A stretch of DNA of 64,000 nucleotides from Auanema rhodensis (GCA_964057225.1 OZ059900.1:19731638-19795637), one strand, 5' to 3'. Shown: positions 50,306-64,000, counted from the first letter of the stretch. The notes: generated from the sequence alone by a model not told the origin. Translations and numbers: made by a program.

Positions 50306-53040
50306 TTTCCTTAATTTTCTAACCCCTGTTTTTTTGTCGTGAAAGTGGAACTAGACGTTGTAGGAACAATTTTGAGCTAGGTTTCATTGACATTGCATGA
50401 GTTTGAACACATGAAATCGTAAGTCAAAACCTTGTTTACAGCGAAATTTCCAAAAACTGGTTTTCCAGCATAATAAAATATTTCTCATGGGAAATACTGT
50501 GTTTTTGTATTTTTCTAGTGTTCAGCATGTGAAATGCTTCATTTTAGTATGTAACACGCTGAAATTCGTTGCATTTGACGACTCATATGAACAAAAATCG
50601 ATTTAATCAATATTAGCCATAAGGGGCGTGCCCTCAGAATATGCTAATTTCCTTAATTTTCTAACCCCGGTTTTTTTGTCGTGAAAGTGGAATTAGACGT
50701 TGTAGGAACAATTTTGAGCTAGGTTTCATTGACATTGCATGAGTTTGAACACATGAAATCGTAAGTCAAAACCTTGTTTACAGCGAAATTTCCAAAAACT
50801 GGTTTTCCAGCATAATAAAATATTTCTCATGGGAAATACTGTGTTTTTGTATTTTTCTAGTGTTCAGCATGTAAAATGTTTCATTTTAGTATGTAACACG
50901 CTGAAATTCGTTGCATTTGACGACTCATATGAACAAAAATCGATTTAATCAATATTAGCCATAAGGGGCGTGCCCTCAGAATATGCTAATTTCCTTAATT
51001 TTCTAACCCCTGTTTTTTTGTCGTGAAAGTGGAACTAGACGTTGTAGGAACAATTTTGAGCTAGGTTTCATTGACATTGCATGAGTTTGAACACATGAAA
51101 TCGTAAGTCAAAACCTTGTTTACAGCGAAATTTCCAAAAACTGGTTTTCCAGCATAATAAAATATTTCTCATGGGAAATACTGTGTTTTTGTATTTTTCT
51201 AGTGTTCAGCATGTGAAATGCTTCATTTTAGTATGTAACACGCTGAAATTCGTTGCATTTGACGACTCATATGAACAAAAATCGATTTAATCAATATTAG
51301 CCATAAGGGGCGTGCCCTCAGAATATGCTAATTTCCTTAATTTTCTAACCCCGGTTTTTTTGTCGTGAAAGTGGAATTAGACGTTGTAGGAACAATTTTG
51401 AGCTAGGTTTCATTGACATTGCATGAGTTTGAACACATGAAATCGTAAGTCAAAACCTTGTTTACAGCGAAATTTCCAAAAACTGGTTTTCCAGCATAAT
51501 AAAATATTTCTCATGGGAAATACTGTGTTTTTGTATTTTTCTAGTGTTCAGCATGTAAAATGCTTCATTTTAGTATGTAACACGCTGAAATTCGTTGCAT
51601 TTGACTACTCATATGAACAAAAATCGATTTAATCAATATTAGCCATAAGGGGCGTGCCCTCAGAATATGCTAATTTCCTTAATTTTCTAACCCCTGTTTT
51701 TTTGTCGTGAAAGTGGAACTAGACGTTGTACAAACAATTTTGAGCTAGGTTTCATTGACATTGCATGACTTTGAACACATGAAATCGTAAGTCAAAACCT
51801 TGTTTACAGCGAAATTTCCAAAAACTGGTTTTCCAGCATAATAAAATATTTCTCATGGGAAATACTGTGTTTTTGTATTTTTCTAGTGTTCAGCATGTGA
51901 AATGCTTCATTTTAGTATGTAACACGCTGAAATTCGTTGCATTTGACGACTCATATGAACAAAAATCGATTTAATCAATATTAGCCATAAGGGGCGTGCC
52001 CTCAGAATATGCTAATTTCCTTAATTTTCTAACCCCGGTTTTTTTGTCGTGAAAGTGGAATTAGACGTTGTAGGAACAATTTTGAGCTAGGTTTCATTGA
52101 CATTGCATGAGTTTGAACACATGAAATCGTAAGTCAAAACCTTGTTTACAGCGAAATTTCCAAAAACTGGTTTTCCAGCATAATAAAATATTTCTCATGG
52201 GAAATACTGTGTTTTTGTATTTTTCTAGTGTTCAGCATGTAAAATGTTTCATTTTAGTATGTAACACGCTGAAATTCGTTGCATTTGACGACTCATATGA
52301 ACAAAAATCGATTTAATCAATATTAGCCATAAGGGGCGTGCCCTCAGAATATGCTAATTTCCTTAATTTTCTAACCCCTGTTTTTTTGTCGTGAAAGTGG
52401 AACTAGACGTTGTAGGAACAATTTTGAGCTAGGTTTCATTGACATTGCATGAGTTTGAACACATGAAATCGTAAGTCAAAACCTTGTTTACAGCGAAATT
52501 TCCAAAAACTGGTTTTCCAGCATAATAAAATATTTCTCATGGGAAATACTGTGTTTTTGTATTTTTATAGTGTTCAGCATGTAAAATGCTTCATTTTAGT
52601 ATGTAACACGCTGAAATTCGTTGCATTTGACGACTCATATGAACAAAAATCGATTTAATCAATATTAGCCATAAGGGGCGTGCCCTCAGAATATGCTAAT
52701 TTCCTTAATTTTCTAACCCCGGTTTTTTGTCGTGAAAGTGGAATTAGACGTTGTAGGAACAATTTTGAGCTAGGTTTCATTGACATTGCATGAGTTTGAA
52801 CACATGAAATCGTAAGTCAAAACCTTGTTTACAGCGAAATTTCCAAAAACTGGTTTTCCAGCATAATAAAATATTTCTCATGGGAAATACTGTGTTTTTG
52901 TATTTTTCTAGTGTTCAGCATGTAAAATGCTTCATTTTAGTATGTAACACGCTGAAATTCGTTGCATTTGACTACTCATATGAACAAAAATCGATTTAAT
53001 CAATATTAGCCATAAGGGGCGTGCCCTCAGAATATGCTAA
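50306..53040 (+). repeat. Eight-unit higher-order repeat, copy 2 (2735 bp)
   Basis: Units start at 50306, 50648, 50990, 51332, 51674, 52016, 52358 and 52700. The last five match copies 1 and 3 marker for marker. Unit 1 lacks the ataagccataaagg change, and unit 2 is a cccgg/aaatgtttc unit in place of the accactg unit, so the front of this copy differs from its neighbours. Confidence 0.9.
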
Positions 53041-55775
53041 TTTCCTTAATTTTCTAACCCCTGTTTTTTTGTCGTGAAAGTGGAACTAGACGTTGTAGGA
53101 ACAATTTTGAGCTAGGTTTCATTGACATTGCATGAGTTTGAACACATGAAATCGTAAGTCAAAACCTTGTTTACAGCGAAATTTCCAAAAACTGGTTTTC
53201 CAGCATAATAAAATATTTCTCATGGGAAATACTGTGTTTTTGTATTTTTCTAGTGTTCAGCATGTGAAATGCTTCATTTTAGTATGTAACACGCTGAAAT
53301 TCGTTGCATTTGACGACTCATATGAACAAAAATCGATTTAATCAATATAAGCCATAAAGGGCGTGCCCTCAGAATATGCTAATTTCCTTAATTTTCTAAC
53401 CACTGTTTTTTTGTCGTGAAAGTGGAACTAGACGTTGTAGGAACAATTTTGAGCTAGGTTTCATTGACATTGCATGAGTTTGAACACATGAAATCGTAAG
53501 TCAAAACCTTGTTTACAGCGAAATTTCCAAAAACTGGTTTTCCAGCATAATAAAATATTTCTCATGGGAAATACTGTGTTTTTGTATTTTTCTAGTGTTC
53601 AGCATGTAAAATGCTTCATTTTAGTATGTAACACGCTGAAATTCGTTGCATTTGACTACTCATATGAACAAAAATCGATTTAATCAATATTAGCCATAAG
53701 GGGCGTGCCCTCAGAATATGCTAATTTCCTTAATTTTCTAACCCCTGTTTTTTTGTCGTGAAAGTGGAACTAGACGTTGTAGGAACAATTTTGAGCTAGG
53801 TTTCATTGACATTGCATGAGTTTGAACACATGAAATCGTAAGTCAAAACCTTGTTTACAGCGAAATTTCCAAAAACTGGTTTTCCAGCATAATAAAATAT
53901 TTCTCATGGGAAATACTGTGTTTTTGTATTTTTCTAGTGTTCAGCATGTGAAATGCTTCATTTTAGTATGTAACACGCTGAAATTCGTTGCATTTGACGA
54001 CTCATATGAACAAAAATCGATTTAATCAATATTAGCCATAAGGGGCGTGCCCTCAGAATATGCTAATTTCCTTAATTTTCTAACCCCGGTTTTTTTGTCG
54101 TGAAAGTGGAATTAGACGTTGTAGGAACAATTTTGAGCTAGGTTTCATTGACATTGCATGAGTTTGAACACATGAAATCGTAAGTCAAAACCTTGTTTAC
54201 AGCGAAATTTCCAAAAACTGGTTTTCCAGCATAATAAAATATTTCTCATGGGAAATACTGTGTTTTTGTATTTTTCTAGTGTTCAGCATGTAAAATGCTT
54301 CATTTTAGTATGTAACACGCTGAAATTCGTTGCATTTGACTACTCATATGAACAAAAATCGATTTAATCAATATTAGCCATAAGGGGCGTGCCCTCAGAA
54401 TATGCTAATTTCCTTAATTTTCTAACCCCTGTTTTTTTGTCGTGAAAGTGGAACTAGACGTTGTACAAACAATTTTGAGCTAGGTTTCATTGACATTGCA
54501 TGACTTTGAACACATGAAATCGTAAGTCAAAACCTTGTTTACAGCGAAATTTCCAAAAACTGGTTTTCCAGCATAATAAAATATTTCTCATGGGAAATAC
54601 TGTGTTTTTGTATTTTTCTAGTGTTCAGCATGTGAAATGCTTCATTTTAGTATGTAACACGCTGAAATTCGTTGCATTTGACGACTCATATGAACAAAAA
54701 TCGATTTAATCAATATTAGCCATAAGGGGCGTGCCCTCAGAATATGCTAATTTCCTTAATTTTCTAACCCCGGTTTTTTTGTCGTGAAAGTGGAATTAGA
54801 CGTTGTAGGAACAATTTTGAGCTAGGTTTCATTGACATTGCATGAGTTTGAACACATGAAATCGTAAGTCAAAACCTTGTTTACAGCGAAATTTCCAAAA
54901 ACTGGTTTTCCAGCATAATAAAATATTTCTCATGGGAAATACTGTGTTTTTGTATTTTTCTAGTGTTCAGCATGTAAAATGTTTCATTTTAGTATGTAAC
55001 ACGCTGAAATTCGTTGCATTTGACGACTCATATGAACAAAAATCGATTTAATCAATATTAGCCATAAGGGGCGTGCCCTCAGAATATGCTAATTTCCTTA
55101 ATTTTCTAACCCCTGTTTTTTTGTCGTGAAAGTGGAACTAGACGTTGTAGGAACAATTTTGAGCTAGGTTTCATTGACATTGCATGAGTTTGAACACATG
55201 AAATCGTAAGTCAAAACCTTGTTTACAGCGAAATTTCCAAAAACTGGTTTTCCAGCATAATAAAATATTTCTCATGGGAAATACTGTGTTTTTGTATTTT
55301 TATAGTGTTCAGCATGTAAAATGCTTCATTTTAGTATGTAACACGCTGAAATTCGTTGCATTTGACGACTCATATGAACAAAAATCGATTTAATCAATAT
55401 TAGCCATAAGGGGCGTGCCCTCAGAATATGCTAATTTCCTTAATTTTCTAACCCCGGTTTTTTGTCGTGAAAGTGGAATTAGACGTTGTAGGAACAATTT
55501 TGAGCTAGGTTTCATTGACATTGCATGAGTTTGAACACATGAAATCGTAAGTCAAAACCTTGTTTACAGCGAAATTTCCAAAAACTGGTTTTCCAGCATA
55601 ATAAAATATTTCTCATGGGAAATACTGTGTTTTTGTATTTTTCTAGTGTTCAGCATGTAAAATGCTTCATTTTAGTATGTAACACGCTGAAATTCGTTGC
55701 ATTTGACTACTCATATGAACAAAAATCGATTTAATCAATATTAGCCATAAGGGGCGTGCCCTCAGAATATGCTAA
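53041..55775 (+). repeat. Eight-unit higher-order repeat, copy 3 (2735 bp)
   Basis: Units start at 53041, 53383, 53725, 54067, 54409, 54751, 55093 and 55435. It matches copy 1 at all eight marker positions, 5470 bp apart, including the rare ataagccataaagg and accactg changes that copy 2 lacks. Confidence 0.92.
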
Positions 55776-58510
55776 TTTCCTTAATTTTCTAACCCCTGTT
55801 TTTTTGTCGTGAAAGTGGAACTAGACGTTGTAGGAACAATTTTGAGCTAGGTTTCATTGACATTGCATGAGTTTGAACACATGAAATCGTAAGTCAAAAC
55901 CTTGTTTACAGCGAAATTTCCAAAAACTGGTTTTCCAGCATAATAAAATATTTCTCATGAGAAATACTGTGTTTTTGTATTTTTCTAGTGTTCAGCATGT
56001 AAAATGCTTCATTTTAGTATGTAACACGATGAAATTCGTTGCATTTGACGACTCATATGAACAAAAATCGATTTAATCAATATTAGCCATAAGGGGCGTG
56101 CCCTCAGAATATGCTAATTTCATTAATTTTCTAACCCCTGTTTTTTTGTCGTGAAAGTGGAACTAGACGTTGTAGGAACAATTTTGAGCTAGGTTTCATT
56201 GACATTGCATGAGTTTGAACACATGAAATCGTAAGTCAAAACCTTGTTTACAGCGAAATTTCCAAAAACTGGTTTTCCAGCATAATAAAATATTTCTCAT
56301 GGGAAATACTGTGTTTTTGTATTTTTCTAGTGTTCAGCATGTAAAATGCTCCATTTTAGTATGTAACACGCTGAAATTCGTTGCATTTGACTACTCATAT
56401 GAACAAAAATCGATTTAATCAATATTAGCCATAAGGGGCGTGCCCTCAGAATATGCTAATTTCCTTAATTTTCTAACCCCTGTTTTTTTGTCGTGAAAGT
56501 GGAACTAGACGTTGTACAAACAATTTTGAGCTAGGTTTCATTGACATTGCATGACTTTGAACACATGAAATCGTAAGTCAAAACCTTGTTTACAGCGAAA
56601 TTTCCAAAAACTGGTTTTCCAGCATAATAAAATATTTCTCATGGGAAATACTGTGTTTTTGTATTTTTCTAGTGTTCAGCATGTGAAATGCTTCATTTTA
56701 GTATGTAACACGCTGAAATTCGTTGCATTTGACGACTCATATGAACAAAAATCGATTTAATCAATATTAGCCATAAGGGGCGTGCCCTCAGAATATGCTA
56801 ATTTCCTTAATTTTCTAACCCCGGTTTTTTTGTCGTGAAAGTGGAATTAGACGTTGTAGGAACAATTTTGAGCTAGGTTTCATTGACATTGCATGAGTTT
56901 GAACACATGAAATCGTAAGTCAAAACCTTGTTTACAGCGAAATTTCCAAAAACTGGTTTTCCAGCATAATAAAATATTTCTCATGGGAAATACTGTGTTT
57001 TTGTATTTTTCTAGTGTTCAGCATGTAAAATGTTTCATTTTAGTATGTAACACGCTGAAATTCGTTGCATTTGACGACTCATATGAACAAAAATCGATTT
57101 AATCAATATTAGCCATAAGGGGCGTGCCCTCAGAATATGCTAATTTCCTTAATTTTCTAACCCCTGTTTTTTTGTCGTGAAAGTGGAACTAGACGTTGTA
57201 GGAACAATTTTGAGCTAGGTTTCATTGACATTGCATGAGTTTGAACACATGAAATCGTAAGTCAAAACCTTGTTTACAGCGAAATTTCCAAAAACTGGTT
57301 TTCCAGCATAATAAAATATTTCTCATGGGAAATACTGTGTTTTTGTATTTTTATAGTGTTCAGCATGTAAAATGCTTCATTTTAGTATGTAACACGCTGA
57401 AATTCGTTGCATTTGACGACTCATATGAACAAAAATCGATTTAATCAATATTAGCCATAAGGGGCGTGCCCTCAGAATATGCTAATTTCCTTAATTTTCT
57501 AACCCCGGTTTTTTGTCGTGAAAGTGGAATTAGACGTTGTAGGAACAATTTTGAGCTAGGTTTCATTGACATTGCATGAGTTTGAACACATGAAATCGTA
57601 AGTCAAAACCTTGTTTACAGCGAAATTTCCAAAAACTGGTTTTCCAGCATAATAAAATATTTCTCATGGGAAATACTGTGTTTTTGTATTTTTCTAGTGT
57701 TCAGCATGTAAAATGCTTCATTTTAGTATGTAACACGCTGAAATTCGTTGCATTTGACTACTCATATGAACAAAAATCGATTTAATCAATATTAGCCATA
57801 AGGGGCGTGCCCTCAGAATATGCTAATTTCCTTAATTTTCTAACCCCTGTTTTTTTGTCGTGAAAGTGGAACTAGACGTTGTAGGAACAATTTTGAGCTA
57901 GGTTTCATTGACATTGCATGAGTTTGAACACATGAAATCGTAAGTCAAAACCTTGTTTACAGCGAAATTTCCAAAAACTGGTTTTCCAGCATAATAAAAT
58001 ATTTCTCATGAGAAATACTGTGTTTTTGTATTTTTCTAGTGTTCAGCATGTAAAATGCTTCATTTTAGTATGTAACACGATGAAATTCGTTGCATTTGAC
58101 GACTCATATGAACAAAAATCGATTTAATCAATATTAGCCATAAGGGGCGTGCCCTCAGAATATGCTAATTTCATTAATTTTCTAACCCCTGTTTTTTTGT
58201 CGTGAAAGTGGAACTAGACGTTGTAGGAACAATTTTGAGCTAGGTTTCATTGACATTGCATGAGTTTGAACACATGAAATCGTAAGTCAAAACCTTGTTT
58301 ACAGCGAAATTTCCAAAAACTGGTTTTCCAGCATAATAAAATATTTCTCATGGGAAATACTGTGTTTTTGTATTTTTCTAGTGTTCAGCATGTAAAATGC
58401 TCCATTTTAGTATGTAACACGCTGAAATTCGTTGCATTTGACGACTCATATGAACAAAAATCGATTTAATCAATATTAGCCATAAGGGGCGTGCCCTCAG
58501 AATATGCTAA
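55776..58510 (+). repeat. Six-unit derivative of the eight-unit repeat (2051 bp)
   Basis: One full copy, 55776-57826, and the first two units of a second, 57827-58510. Units 3-6 (56460, 56802, 57144, 57486) are the gactttg, aaatgtttc, tttttatag and 6-T units of the eight-unit repeat. The four front units of that repeat are replaced by a dimer: catgAgaaat/cacgAtgaaa, then cattaatttt with the rare aaatgctccatt (56118 and 58169). Confidence 0.9.
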
Positions 58511-61500
58511 TTTCCTTAATTTTCTAACCCCTGTTTTTTTGTCGTGAAAGTGGAACTAGACGTTGTAGGAACAATTTTGAGCTAGGTTTCATTGACATTG
58601 CATGAGTTTGAACACATGAAATCGTAAGTCAAAACCTTGTTTACAGCGAAATTTCCAAAAACTGGTTTTCCAGCATAATAAAATATTTCTCATGGGAAAT
58701 ACTGTGTTTTTGTATTTTTCTAGTGTTCAGCATGTGAAATGCTTCATTTTAGTATGTAACACGCTGAAATTCGTTGCATTTGACGACTCATATGAACAAA
58801 AATCGATTTAATCAATATTAGCCATAAGGGGCGTGCCCTCAGAATATGCTAATTTCCTTAATTTTCTAACCCCTGTTTTTTTGTCGTGAAAGTGGAAACA
58901 GACGTTGTAGGAACAATTTTGAGCTAGGTTTCATTGACATTGCATGAGTTTGAACACATGAAATCGTAAGTCAAAACCTTGTTTACAGCGAAATTTCCAA
59001 AAACTGGTTTTCCAGCATAATAAAATATTTCTCATGAGAAATACTGTGTTTTTGTATTTTTCTAGTGTTCAGCATGTAAAATGCTTCATTTTAGTATGTA
59101 ACACGCTGAAATTCGTTGCATTTGACGACTCATATGAACAAAAATCGATTTAATCAATATTAGCCATAAGGGGCGTGCCCTCAGAATATGCTAATTTCCT
59201 TAATTTTCTAACCCCTGTTTTTTTGTCGTGAAAGTGGAACTAGACGTTGTACAAACAATTTTGAGCTAGGTTTCATTGACATTGCATGAGTTTGAACACA
59301 TGAAATCGTAAGTCAAAACCTTGTTTACAGCGAAATTTCCAAAAACTGGTTTTCCAGCATAATAAAATATTTCTCATGAGAAATACTGTGTTTTTGTATT
59401 TTTCTAGTGTTCAGCATGTAAAATGCTTCATTTTAGTATGTAACACGCTGAAATTCGTTGCATTTGACTACTCATATGAACAAAAATCGATTTAATCAAT
59501 ATTAGCCATAAGGGGCGTGCCCTCAGAATATGCTAATTTCCTTAATTTTCTAACCCCTGTTTTTTTGTCGTGAAAGTGGAACTAGACGTTGTACAAACAA
59601 TTTTGAGCTAGGTTTCATTGACATTGCATGAGTTTGAACACATGAAATCGTAAGTCAAAACCTTGTTTACAGCGAAATTTCCAAAAACTGGTTTTCCAGC
59701 ATAATAAAATATTTCTCATGAGAAATACTGTGTTTTTGTATTTTTCTAGTGTTCAGCATGTAAAATGCTTCATTTTAGTATGTAACACGATGAAATTCGT
59801 TGCATTTGACGACTCATATGAACAAAAATCGATTTAATCAATATTAGCCATAAGGGGCGTGCCCTCAGAATATGCTAATTTCCTTAATTTTCTAACCCCT
59901 GTTTTTTTGTCGTGAAAGTGGAACTAGACGTTGTAGGAACAATTTTGAGCTAGGTTTCATTGACATTGCATGAGTTTGAACACATGAAATCGTAAGTCAA
60001 AACCTTGTTTACAGCGAAATTTCCAAAAACTGGTTTTCCAGCATAATAAAATATTTCTCATGGGAAATACTGTGTTTTTGTATTTTTCTAGTGTTCAGCA
60101 TGTGAAATGCTTCATTTTAGTATGTAACACGCTGAAATTCGTTGCATTTGACGACTCATATGAACAAAAATCGATTTAATCAATATTAGCCATAAGGGGC
60201 GTGCCCTCAGAATATGCTAATTTCCTTAATTTTCTAACCCCTGTTTTTTTGTCGTGAAAGTGGAAACAGACGTTGTAGGAACAATTTTGAGCTAGGTTTC
60301 ATTGACATTGCATGAGTTTGAACACATGAAATCGTAAGTCAAAACCTTGTTTACAGCGAAATTTCCAAAAACTGGTTTTCCAGCATAATAAAATATTTCT
60401 CATGAGAAATACTGTGTTTTTGTATTTTTCTAGTGTTCAGCATGTAAAATGCTTCATTTTAGTATGTAACACGATGAAATTCGTTGCATTTGACGACTCA
60501 TATGAACAAAAATCGATTTAATCAATATTAGCCATAAGGGGCGTGCCCTCAGAATATGCTAATTTCATTAATTTTCTAACCCCTGTTTTTTTGTCGTGAA
60601 AGTGGAACTAGACGTTGTAGGAACAATTTTGAGCTAGGTTTCATTGACATTGCATGAGTTTGAACACATGAAATCGTAAGTCAAAACCTTGTTTACAGCG
60701 AAATTTCCAAAAACTGGTTTTCCAGCATAATAAAATATTTCTCATGGGAAATACTGTGTTTTTGTATTTTTCTAGTGTTCAGCATGTAAAATGCTTCATT
60801 TTAGTATGTAACACGCTGAAATTCGTTGCATTTGACGACTCATATGAACAAAAATCGATTTAATCAATATTAGCCATAAGGGGCGTGCCCTCAGAATATG
60901 CTAATTTCCTTAATTTTCTAACCCCGGTTTTTTTGTCGTGAAAGTGGAATTAGACGTTGTAGGAACAATTTTGAGCTAGGTTTCATTGACATTGCATGAG
61001 TTTGAACACATGAAATCGTAAGTCAAAACCTTGTTTACAGCGAAATTTCCAAAAACTGGTTTTCCAGCATAATAAAATATTTCTCATGGGAAATACTGTG
61101 TTTTTGTATTTTTCTAGTGTTCAGCATGTAAAATGCTTCATTTTAGTATGTAACACGCTGAAATTCGTTGCATTTGACTACTCATATGAACAAAAATCGA
61201 TTTAATCAATATTAGCCATAAGGGGCGTGCCCTCAGAATATGCTAATTTCCTTAATTTTCTAACCCCGGTTTTTTTGTCGTGAAAGTGGAACTAGACGTT
61301 GTAGGAACAATTTTGAGCTAGGTTTCATTGACATTGCATGAGTTTGAACACATGAAATCGTAAGTCAAAACCTTGTTTACAGCGAAATTTCCAAAAACTG
61401 GTTTTCCAGCATAATAAAATATTTCTCATGGGAAATACTGTGTTTTTGTATTTTTCTAGTGTTCAGCATGTGGAATGCTTCATTTTAGTATGTAACACGC

Positions 61501-64000
61501 TGAAATTCGTTGCATTTGACGACTCATATGAACAAAAATCGATTTAATCAATATTAGCCATAAGGGGCGTGCCCTCAGAATATGCTAATTTCCTTAATTT
61601 TCTAACCCCTGTTTTTTTGTCGTGAAAGTGGAACTAGACGTTGTACAAACAATTTTGAGCTAGGTTTCATTGACATTGCATGAGTTTGAACACATGAAAT
61701 CGTAAGTCAAAACCTTGTTTACAGCGAAATTTCCAAAAACTGGTTTTCCAGCATAATAAAATATTTCTCATGAGAAATACTGTGTTTTTGTATTTTTCTA
61801 GTGTTCAGCATGTAAAATGCTTCATTTTAGTATGTAACACGCTGAAATTCGTTGCATTTGACGACTCATATGAACAAAAATCGATTTAATCAATATTAGC
61901 CATAAGGGGCGTGCCCTCAGAATATGCTAATTTCCTTAATTTTCTAACCCCGGTTTTTTTGTCGTGAAAGTGGAATTAGACGTTGTAGGAACAATTTTGA
62001 GCTAGGTTTCATTGACATTGCATGAGTTTGAACACATGAAATCGTAAGTCAAAACCTTGTTTACAGCGAAATTTCCAAAAACTGGTTTTCCAGCATAATA
62101 AAATATTTCTCATGGGAAATACTGTGTTTTTGTATTTTTCTAGTGTTCAGCATGTAAAATGCTTCATTTTAGTATGTAACACGCTGAAATTCGTTGCATT
62201 TGACTACTCATATGAACAAAAATCGATTTAATCAATATTAGCCATAAGGGGCGTGCCCTCAGAATATGCTAATTTCCTTAATTTTCTAACCCCGGTTTTT
62301 TTGTCGTGAAAGTGGAACTAGACGTTGTAGGAACAATTTTGAGCTAGGTTTCATTGACATTGCATGAGTTTGAACACATGAAATCGTAAGTCAAAACCTT
62401 GTTTACAGCGAAATTTCCAAAAACTGGTTTTCCAGCATAATAAAATATTTCTCATGAGAAATACTGTGTTTTTGTATTTTTCTAGTGTTCAGCATGTAAA
62501 ATGCTTCATTTTAGTATGTAACACGCTGAAATTCGTTGCATTTGACGACTCATATGAACAAAAATCGATTTAATCAATATTAGCCATAAGGGGCGTGCCC
62601 TCAGAATATGCTAATTTCCTTAATTTTCTAACCCCGGTTTTTTTGTCGTGAAAGTGGAACTAGACGTTGTAGGAACAATTTTGAGCTAGGTTTCATTGAC
62701 ATTGCATGAGTTTGAACACATGAAATCGTAAGTCAAAACCTTGTTTACAGCGAAATTTCCAAAAACTGGTTTTCCAGCATAATAAAATATTTCTCATGGG
62801 AAATACTGTGTTTTTGTATTTTTCTAGTGTTCAGCATGTAAAATGCTTCATTTTAGTATGTAACACGCTGAAATTCGTTGCATTTGACTACTCATATGAA
62901 CAAAAATCGATTTAATCAATATTAGCCATAAGGGGCGTGCCCTCAGAATATGCTAATTTCCTTAATTTTCTAACCCCTGTTTTTTTGTCGTGAAAGTGGA
63001 ACTAGACGTTGTAGGAACAATTTTGAGCTAGGTTTCATTGACATTGCATGAGTTTGAACACATGAAATCGTAAGTCAAAACCTTGTTTACAGCGAAATTT
63101 CCAAAAACTGGTTTTCCAGCATAATAAAATATTTCTCATGGGAAATACTGTGTTTTTGTATTTTTCTAGTGTTCAGCATGTGAAATGCTTCATTTTAGTA
63201 TGTAACACGCTGAAATTCGTTGCATTTGACGACTCATATGAACAAAAATCGATTTAATCAATATTAGCCATAAGGGGCGTGCCCTCAGAATATGCTAATT
63301 TCCTTAATTTTCTAACCCCGGTTTTTTTGTCGTGAAAGTGGAATTAGACGTTGTAGGAACAATTTTGAGCTAGGTTTCATTGACATTGCATGAGTTTGAA
63401 CACATGAAATCGTAAGTCAAAACCTTGTTTACAGCGAAATTTCCAAAAACTGGTTTTCCAGCATAATAAAATATTTCTCATGGGAAATACTGTGTTTTTG
63501 TATTTTTCTAGTGTTCAGCATGTAAAATGCTTCATTTTAGTATGTAACACGCTGAAATTCGTTGCATTTGACGACTCATATGAACAAAAATCGATTTAAT
63601 CAATATTAGCCATAAGGGGCGTGCCCTCAGAATATGCTAATTTCCTTAATTTTCTAACCCCTGTTTTTTTGTCGTGAAAGTGGAACTAGACGTTGTAGGA
63701 ACAATTTTGAGCTAGGTTTCATTGACATTGCATGAGTTTGAACACATGAAATCGTAAGTCAAAACCTTGTTTACAGCGAAATTTCCAAAAACTGGTTTTC
63801 CAGCATAATAAAATATTTCTCATGGGAAATACTGTGTTTTTGTATTTTTCTAGTGTTCAGCATGTAAAATGCTTCATTTTAGTGTGTAACACGCTGAAAT
63901 TCGTTGCATTTGACGACTCATATGAACAAAAATCGATTTAATCAATATTAGCCATAAGGGGCGTGCCCTCAGAATATGCTAATTTCCTTAATTTTCTAAC
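58511..64000 (+). repeat. Mixed satellite units to the window edge
   Basis: Units start at 58511, 58853, 59195, 59537, 59879, 60221, 60563, 60905, 61247, 61589, 61931, 62273, 62615, 62957, 63299, 63641 and 63983 (partial). A four-unit offset (1368 bp) links 58511/58853 to 59879/60221 (tgtgaaatg followed by gaaacag). No clean longer repeat is visible here. Private changes are tgtggaatg (61247) and agtgtgtaac (63641). Confidence 0.85.

Larger units (their letters stand above)
22561..64000 (+). repeat. Satellite block C, about 342-bp units, + orientation
   Basis: A 38-bp distal unit fragment (22561-22598), 121 full units starting at 22599 and ending with the one at 63641, then 18 bp of a further unit (63983-64000). 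Starts advance by 342 except after units with 6 Ts (341), 8 Ts (343) or an extra T in gtttttattgac (343). Dominant forms at the 58-59 site are 'gg' and 'ca'; 'cg' appears only in units 31836-32862 and 35942-37310. The 'ca' form is usually linked to catgAgaaat, and cattaatttt usually to 'gg' with catgGgaaat. No gene or foreign insertion is visible; the array continues past the window. Confidence 0.98.

Noticed and set aside
1-64000. Long tandem-repeat protein gene, since 342 is divisible by 3
   Set aside because: The frame is preserved between units, but stops occur in each unit and the longest ATG-initiated frame is 61 codons.
1-64000. CRISPR array
   Set aside because: The period is 342 bp with near-identical sequence throughout; there are no short repeats separated by unique spacers and no cas genes.
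1-64000. Ribosomal DNA intergenic spacer repeats
   Set aside because: No rRNA gene sequence appears in 64 kb, and spacer subrepeats do not normally run this long without the transcribed unit.
1-64000. Telomeric or subtelomeric repeats
   Set aside because: No TTAGGG, TTAGG or TTAGGC tandem runs were seen.

Overview
The whole 64 kb window is one tandemly repeated satellite DNA array with a unit of about 342 bp. I see no protein-coding gene, RNA gene, transposon or unique sequence. By hand count one clean unit (1712-2053) has 116 G+C of 342 (about 34% GC) and 10 CpG against about 9.8 expected, so CpG is not depleted. About 187 units are present. Most are 342 bp; 341, 343 and 344 bp forms arise from a T-run of 6-8 and from a 2-bp insertion. 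This layout is typical of eukaryotic centromeric or pericentromeric heterochromatin in a long-read assembly. The lack of CpG depletion fits an animal with little CpG methylation, such as many insects or nematodes, but that is inference and I do not recognise the satellite family or species.

Layout: block A (1-5672) holds 16 full units and a truncated one, all on the + strand. Block B (5673-22529) holds 50 units in the opposite orientation, one with a 138-bp internal deletion and the last truncated. A 31-bp scrambled junction (22530-22560) follows. Block C (22561-64000) holds 121 full units back on the + strand and runs off the window edge. Array continues past both window ends.

Inside the blocks, shared point variants define nested higher-order repeats (HORs). 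Block A has alternating dimers. Block B has 3-unit repeats and a 7-unit repeat (2393 bp). Block C has dimers (684 bp), a 4-unit repeat (1369 bp), a 12/13-unit repeat (4106 and 4448 bp), a 5-unit repeat (1710 bp), an 8-unit repeat present three times (2735 bp each) and a 6-unit derivative (2051 bp). The pattern records repeated rounds of unequal exchange or conversion.

Two short open reading frames of 61 codons are by-products of one point mutation in a satellite unit and its duplicated copy; they are not credible genes. The interest of the window lies in the two orientation switches, the HOR history, and a few conserved short motifs within the unit.
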